Positions 60,389 through 64,000 of a stretch of DNA of 64,000 bases are shown here, piece after piece. Both the position numbers and the translations under genes were made by a program. Numbering within the stretch: the stretch's first letter is position 1; every line of letters starts with the position of its first letter. The DNA is from Qipengyuania spongiae (GTDB taxonomy: Bacteria > Pseudomonadota > Alphaproteobacteria > Sphingomonadales > Sphingomonadaceae). Under the pieces are notes generated by a model. That model saw nothing but the letters and a program-made list of their open reading frames with translations. It did not search any database and was not told the DNA's origin. The stretch is from the NCBI RefSeq assembly GCF_026168555.1, contig NZ_CP092471.1, positions 72,501-136,500 on the forward strand, written 5' to 3'.

Positions 60389-60795
60389 GCATGGCTGGCC
60401 CCACATCCTTCTTCGAGGTCGGCCACCGCGCCATGTCCGCACAGCTCGTGCGCATGAACACCGCCGCCTCCAACCTCGCCAATGCCGGCTCCGTCGCGGG
60501 CAGCGAGGACCAGGCCTACCGCCCGATGCGCACCGTGTTCGAGCAGGAACTCGACCGCGCCTCGGGCCTGTCCTCCGTTCGCGTGGGCGGGGTCGTGCGC
60601 GAGGATGTCGCGCCGACCCGCCGGCACGATCCCGGCCACCCCCTCGCCGACGAGAATGGCGACGTGTGGGAGGCCCCCGTCGATGAGAACGCCGAAATGG
60701 TCGAGATGCTCGAAGCCTCGCGCCAGTACCGCAACATGGTCGAGGCCCTCTCGACCGCCAAACAGCTCATGCTGGAAACGATGAGGATGAAATGA
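60385..60795 (+). CDS. flgC: Flagellar proximal rod protein FlgC
   Basis: A 136-residue rod protein: VGHRAMSAQLVRMNTAASNL, AYRPMRTVFEQEL, and PLADENGDVWEAPVDENAEM before the C-terminal helix MLEASRQYRNMVEALSTAKQ. The C-terminal block is the FlgC/FlgG core. Coupled to flgB and flgD. Confidence 0.94.
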   Translation: MSMAGPTSFFEVGHRAMSAQLVRMNTAASNLANAGSVAGSEDQAYRPMRTVFEQELDRASGLSSVRVGGVVREDVAPTRRHDPGHPLADENGDVWEAPVDENAEMVEMLEASRQYRNMVEALSTAKQLMLETMRMK

Positions 60796-61073
60796 TCACT
60801 TCCGTCACCAACACAGGCACGCCGACCAGCACGGTCGGCCAGGTCCAGGGCCGGGGCATGGATTCCCTCGGTCAGGGCGACTTCCTCAAGCTGCTGACCG
60901 TCCAGATGCAGCAGCAGGACCCGTTCGATCCGGTCGATAACAAGGAGATGCTGGCGCAGATGGCGCAGTTCTCCTCGCTCGCGGGCGTCGCCGAAACCAA
61001 CGCCTCGCTCGACCGGATCGCGGACAAGCTCGATCAGCTGATCTCGACCACCAAGCTCGCATCCGACGACTGA
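60792..61073 (+). CDS. flgD: Short hook capping protein FlgD
   Basis: A 93-residue protein. It contains the conserved FlgD N-terminal motif (GQGDFLKLLTVQMQQQDPFD, then PVDNKEMLAQMAQFSSLAGV), needed for hook capping. The usual C-terminal FlgD domains (tudor/FnIII-like, about 130 more residues) are missing, although the gene is in frame and flanked by intact genes. It probably is a naturally short FlgD. Confidence 0.85.
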   Translation: MITSVTNTGTPTSTVGQVQGRGMDSLGQGDFLKLLTVQMQQQDPFDPVDNKEMLAQMAQFSSLAGVAETNASLDRIADKLDQLISTTKLASDD

Positions 61074-61091
61074 TTTTCCAGGAGACAACAG

Positions 61092-61904
61092 ATGTCCTTT
61101 TACACCTCGCTCAACGGAATGAAGAACGCGCAGACCTCGCTCGGCGTGATCGCGCACAACATCGCCAACTCGGAAACCTACGGCTTCAAGCGCAGCCGCA
61201 CGGAATTCTCCGAAATCGTCGCAGCCTCGGCGCTGACCAATCCCAAGATGATCCAGGGCATCGGTGCGTCGGTAGAGGCGATCAACCAGAACTTCTCGCT
61301 CGGTCCGGTGGAACAGACCGGTTCGGCACTCGATCTGGCTATCACCGGCGACGGGTTCTTCACCGCCCGTTCTCCGCTCGACGGGACCACGCAATACACT
61401 CGCGCCGGCTCGTTCCAGATGACCGGTGGCGGCAACATCGTCGACAATAGCGGCAACCGGCTGCAACTTCTTCCGGTCGACGCCAACGGCCAGGTGACCG
61501 GCAACACGCTCGGCGATGCGACCGTTCCGGTGGTGAACGCCGCCGGCTCCGCCTTCGTCGGCGTCACGGTCGACAAGGCGGGCATCGTAAATGCTTCCTA
61601 TGCCGACGGCACGGTGGAACCCGTGGGTGCCATTGCCCTTGCTTCCTTCGTGTCGCCCGGCGGCCTCAAGAAGATCGGCCAGGCGAGCTGGGAAGGCACC
61701 GGCCTGTCGGGCGCCGCGACCTATGGCGCTCCGGGTTCGGGGCCCTACGGCTCGATCCTCTCGGGCGCGCTGGAGCGCTCGAACGTCGACATCGCCGAGG
61801 AGCTCGTCGGGCTGATCACGGCCCAGCGCAATTTCCAGGCGAACGCCAAGGCGATCGACACCGCAACCCAGATCTCCCAGACCGTCATCAACCTGCGGAC
61901 CTGA
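61092..61904 (+). CDS. flgE: Flagellar hook protein FlgE (short form)
   Basis: A 270-residue hook protein. N-terminal FYTSLNGMKNAQTSLGVIAH and NIANSETYGFKRSRTEF, the central LDLAITGDGFFTARSPLDG, and the C-terminal end AEELVGLITAQRNFQANAKA are typical of FlgE/FlgF/FlgG. The position after flgD marks it as FlgE. Enteric FlgE is about 400 aa, so the outer D2/D3 domains are probably reduced. Confidence 0.9.
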   Translation: MSFYTSLNGMKNAQTSLGVIAHNIANSETYGFKRSRTEFSEIVAASALTNPKMIQGIGASVEAINQNFSLGPVEQTGSALDLAITGDGFFTARSPLDGTTQYTRAGSFQMTGGGNIVDNSGNRLQLLPVDANGQVTGNTLGDATVPVVNAAGSAFVGVTVDKAGIVNASYADGTVEPVGAIALASFVSPGGLKKIGQASWEGTGLSGAATYGAPGSGPYGSILSGALERSNVDIAEELVGLITAQRNFQANAKAIDTATQISQTVINLRT

Positions 61905-61909
61905 TCGCC

Positions 61910-62650
61910 ATGGACCGCCTTATCTACACCGCGCTTTCGGGGATGCGGGCGTCGATGGACAGCCAGCGCGTCATCGCGAGCAACATGGCGAACGCCAACA
62001 CGCTCGGGTTCCGCGCGGAACTGCTCGATCAGCGTCCGGTCACGGTCGAAGGCCAGCCGAACGAGGCGCGCGCGATGCAGATCGCCCGGGTCCGCGGTGC
62101 GGATATGGCGGCCGGCGAGATCATCGAGACCGGCCGCGACCTCGACATCGCGGTTGCGACCGATGCGCTGATGGCCGTCCAGGCCGAGGACGGGACCGAA
62201 GCCTATACCCGCCGCGGCGATCTCTCGATCTCGGCGACCGGCCTGCTCGTCAACGGCGAGGGGTTGCCGGTGCTCGGCGATGCGGGGCCGATCACCATTC
62301 CGCCCGCAGGCATTCCCGGCATCTCGCCCGACGGCACGATCACCATCTCCAACCCCGCCGCGCCCGAACAGCCGCCTGCCGAGATCGGCCGGATCAAGCT
62401 GGCGACATGGCAGGGCTCGCCCATCAGCAAGGGCCTCGACGGACTCTTCCGGGTCGAGGGCGGCGGCATCCTGCCGACCGACGAGGCGGCGACCGTGCAA
62501 GTCGGCGCGCTCGAACAATCCAACGTCAAATCCACGCAAGTCCTGGTCGACATGATCGATGCGCAGCGCCTGTTCGCAATGCGCAGCAAGCTGATCTCGA
62601 CCGCAGGCGAAATCGACGAAAGCGGCGCGCAGCTCATGCGCCTCGGCTAA
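61910..62650 (+). CDS. flgF: Flagellar rod protein FlgF
   Basis: A 246-residue distal-rod protein: LIYTALSGMRASMDSQRVIA, SNMANANTLGFRAELLDQRP, and C-terminal QVGALEQSNVKSTQVLVDMI. The motif ALSGM and its order between flgE and flgG identify it. Confidence 0.93.
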   Translation: MDRLIYTALSGMRASMDSQRVIASNMANANTLGFRAELLDQRPVTVEGQPNEARAMQIARVRGADMAAGEIIETGRDLDIAVATDALMAVQAEDGTEAYTRRGDLSISATGLLVNGEGLPVLGDAGPITIPPAGIPGISPDGTITISNPAAPEQPPAEIGRIKLATWQGSPISKGLDGLFRVEGGGILPTDEAATVQVGALEQSNVKSTQVLVDMIDAQRLFAMRSKLISTAGEIDESGAQLMRLG

Positions 62651-62671
62651 TCAAGGCAAGAGGATAGAACC

Positions 62672-63460
62672 ATGCCCACTTCCGCCCTTCAGGTCGCCCG
62701 CACCGGGCTCGAGGCACAGGATGCGCGCATGCGCGTCATCGCCAACAACCTCGCCAATGTCGGCACCACCGGCTTCAAGCGCGACCGGGCGAACTTCGCC
62801 ACGCTCGCCTATCAGGACGCGCGGGTCGCGGGCCAGCGTTCCTCGGGCGAGACGGCCTATGCCACCGGCCTCAACCTCGGCACCGGCGTCGCGGTCCAGT
62901 CGACCAGCCAGATCATGACGCAGGGTGCGCTCAGCACCACGAACAACGCCTTCGACCTCGCGCTCGACGGTGAAGGCTATTTCCAGATCGAGATGCCCGG
63001 CGGCCGCATCGGCTACTCGCGTGCCGGCAATTTCACCCTGTCCGCCGAAGGTCAGCTCGTCACCCAGCTGGGCTATCCGGTCCAGCCGGCGATCACTGTG
63101 CCCGAAGGCGCCACCGCGATCGCGGTCTCGCCCGACGGCACCGTCTCGGCGACCCTTCCCGGAGAAGCCGAACCGGCCGAACTGGGTCAGATCCAGATCG
63201 CGCGCTTCACAAATCCGGCGGGCCTTCAGGCCCTCGGCGACAACTTCCTTGCCGAGACTGCGGCGAGCGGGGCGGCCGAACTGGCCCCGGCAGGCGAGAA
63301 CGGGCGCGGCAACATTCGCCAGGGAATGCTCGAGAGCTCGAACGTCAACATCGTCGAGGAGCTGGTCGAGATGATCGAATGCCAGCGAGCTTACGAAATC
63401 AGCTCGAAGATGGTCTCGGCCGTCGACGAGATGTTGCGCAACGCCAATCAGACGCTGTGA
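62672..63460 (+). CDS. flgG: Flagellar distal rod protein FlgG
   Basis: A 262-residue rod protein: SALQVARTGLEAQDARMRVI, ANNLANVGTTGFKRDRANFA, FDLALDGEGYFQIEMPGGR and the end QRAYEISSKMVSAVDEMLRN are classic FlgG. Forms the rod through the P and L rings. Confidence 0.96.
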   Translation: MPTSALQVARTGLEAQDARMRVIANNLANVGTTGFKRDRANFATLAYQDARVAGQRSSGETAYATGLNLGTGVAVQSTSQIMTQGALSTTNNAFDLALDGEGYFQIEMPGGRIGYSRAGNFTLSAEGQLVTQLGYPVQPAITVPEGATAIAVSPDGTVSATLPGEAEPAELGQIQIARFTNPAGLQALGDNFLAETAASGAAELAPAGENGRGNIRQGMLESSNVNIVEELVEMIECQRAYEISSKMVSAVDEMLRNANQTL

Positions 63461-63471
63461 GGACCCATCCG

Positions 63472-64000
63472 ATGACCACCCATCTTGCGACCCGTGTCGC
63501 AGCGCTGCCACTGGTGCTGGCCCTTGCCGCTTGCGGCACGGCCGCTTCGCGCCCCTACGGCTTCGAGCCTGCCCTGCCCTTGCCGCCGCCGGTCGATGTC
63601 GCACGCCACGCCGATGGCGCGATCTACCAGGCGACCTACGGCTATGCGCCGCTCTATTACGGCAACCGCGCCTCGCGCGTCGGGGATCCGCTGACCGTGG
63701 TCCTCGTGGAACGGACCCAGACCAGCAAATCGACCAGCGGCTCGACGCGGCGGGACGGCAATCTCGGCGTCACCCTGCCCGAATTCATCGGGATCGACGA
63801 CGCCGACCTTAATGCCGCCGCCCGCTCGTCGTTCAAAGGACAAGGCGATGCGTCGCAGGCCAGCTCGATCCGCGCGGACCTGACCGTCACCATTGCCGAA
63901 GTGCGGCCCAACGGCACCGCGTTGATCAGGGGGGAAAAGGTCATGCGCCTCAGCCAGGGCGACGAATGGGTGCAGCTCGCCGGGATCATCCGGCTGGCGG
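63472..64000 (+). CDS. flgH: Flagellar L-ring protein FlgH (5' part, runs off window)
   Basis: ATG 63472 opens a frame that stays open to the window end (176 codons). The lipobox LALAACG shows an outer-membrane lipoprotein, as for FlgH. Further blocks are YGNRASRVGDPLTVVLVERT and SSFKGQGDASQASSIRADLT, with the end of the visible part VRPNGTALIRGEKVMRLS. It forms the L ring around the rod. The 3' end lies beyond the window. Confidence 0.93.
   Translation, partial: MTTHLATRVAALPLVLALAACGTAASRPYGFEPALPLPPPVDVARHADGAIYQATYGYAPLYYGNRASRVGDPLTVVLVERTQTSKSTSGSTRRDGNLGVTLPEFIGIDDADLNAAARSSFKGQGDASQASSIRADLTVTIAEVRPNGTALIRGEKVMRLSQGDEWVQLAGIIRLA

Noticed and set aside
1..64000. CRISPR arrays, rRNA genes or complete insertion sequences
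   Set aside because: No regular short direct repeats, rRNA motifs or intact transposase genes were seen.

Overview
The window is high-GC DNA from an alphaproteobacterium, most likely a sphingomonad of the Erythrobacteraceae/Sphingomonadaceae type. This rests on the gene complement: a Cbp3-type ubiquinol-cytochrome c chaperone, COQ9, a DUF1134/EipA envelope protein, a CIO-type cytochrome bd with a DUF2474 subunit, and a one-cluster flagellar regulon of alphaproteobacterial flavour. Species cannot be named from the sequence alone.

Layout. 1-1.04 kb: end of a probable polysaccharide flippase and a family 2 glycosyltransferase. 1.1-23.9 kb: housekeeping genes: a two-DTG aspartic protease, an Atm1-type ABC exporter, an M16 peptidase, a SulP permease, hslVU, a BamE-like lipoprotein, Cbp3 chaperone, DUF177, ssb, feoAB, COQ9, an ankyrin protein, SCO1, YcgN, a YgjP-type metallopeptidase, ribD-ribE, a histidine phosphatase, a GNAT enzyme, an aromatic/aspartate aminotransferase and eipA. 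24.1-28.3 kb: tRNA-Ser(GCU), a broken P4-type integrase and a gene graveyard (isochorismatase, SDR, LysR, VOC, cobS and cobT remnants). The graveyard surrounds one intact, translationally coupled operon (tautomerase, cupin, double CMD protein). 28.3-36.8 kb: DUF1636, cysQ-cysNC, a DEAD-box helicase, cydAB plus DUF2474, and a KDPG-type aldolase.

36.8-64 kb: flagellar genes. Two regulators (a LuxR-type protein with a degenerate receiver and a sigma-54 activator) and flagellin lie at the left edge. They are followed by fliEFGHIJKLMNOPQR-flhB-fliDS on the + strand. Next comes a - strand block read as motA-like, motB-like, flgA, flgM, flgN, SLT, flhA, fliA. Last is flgBCDEFGH on the + strand, running off the window end. 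Tight stop/start overlaps tie most of these genes into operons. A textbook sigma-54 promoter precedes flgB, a near match precedes fliK, and sigma-28 type promoters precede flagellin and flgM. This supports a sigma-54 activator -> structural genes/FliA -> flagellin and FlgM cascade encoded almost wholly here.

The most unusual content is the pared-down motor. The MotB-like protein has the transmembrane Asp but no room for a peptidoglycan-binding OmpA domain. FliM lacks the usual N-terminal CheY-binding peptide, FlgD is only 93 aa and FlgE only 270 aa. No chemotaxis, flaF or flbT genes are seen in the window.
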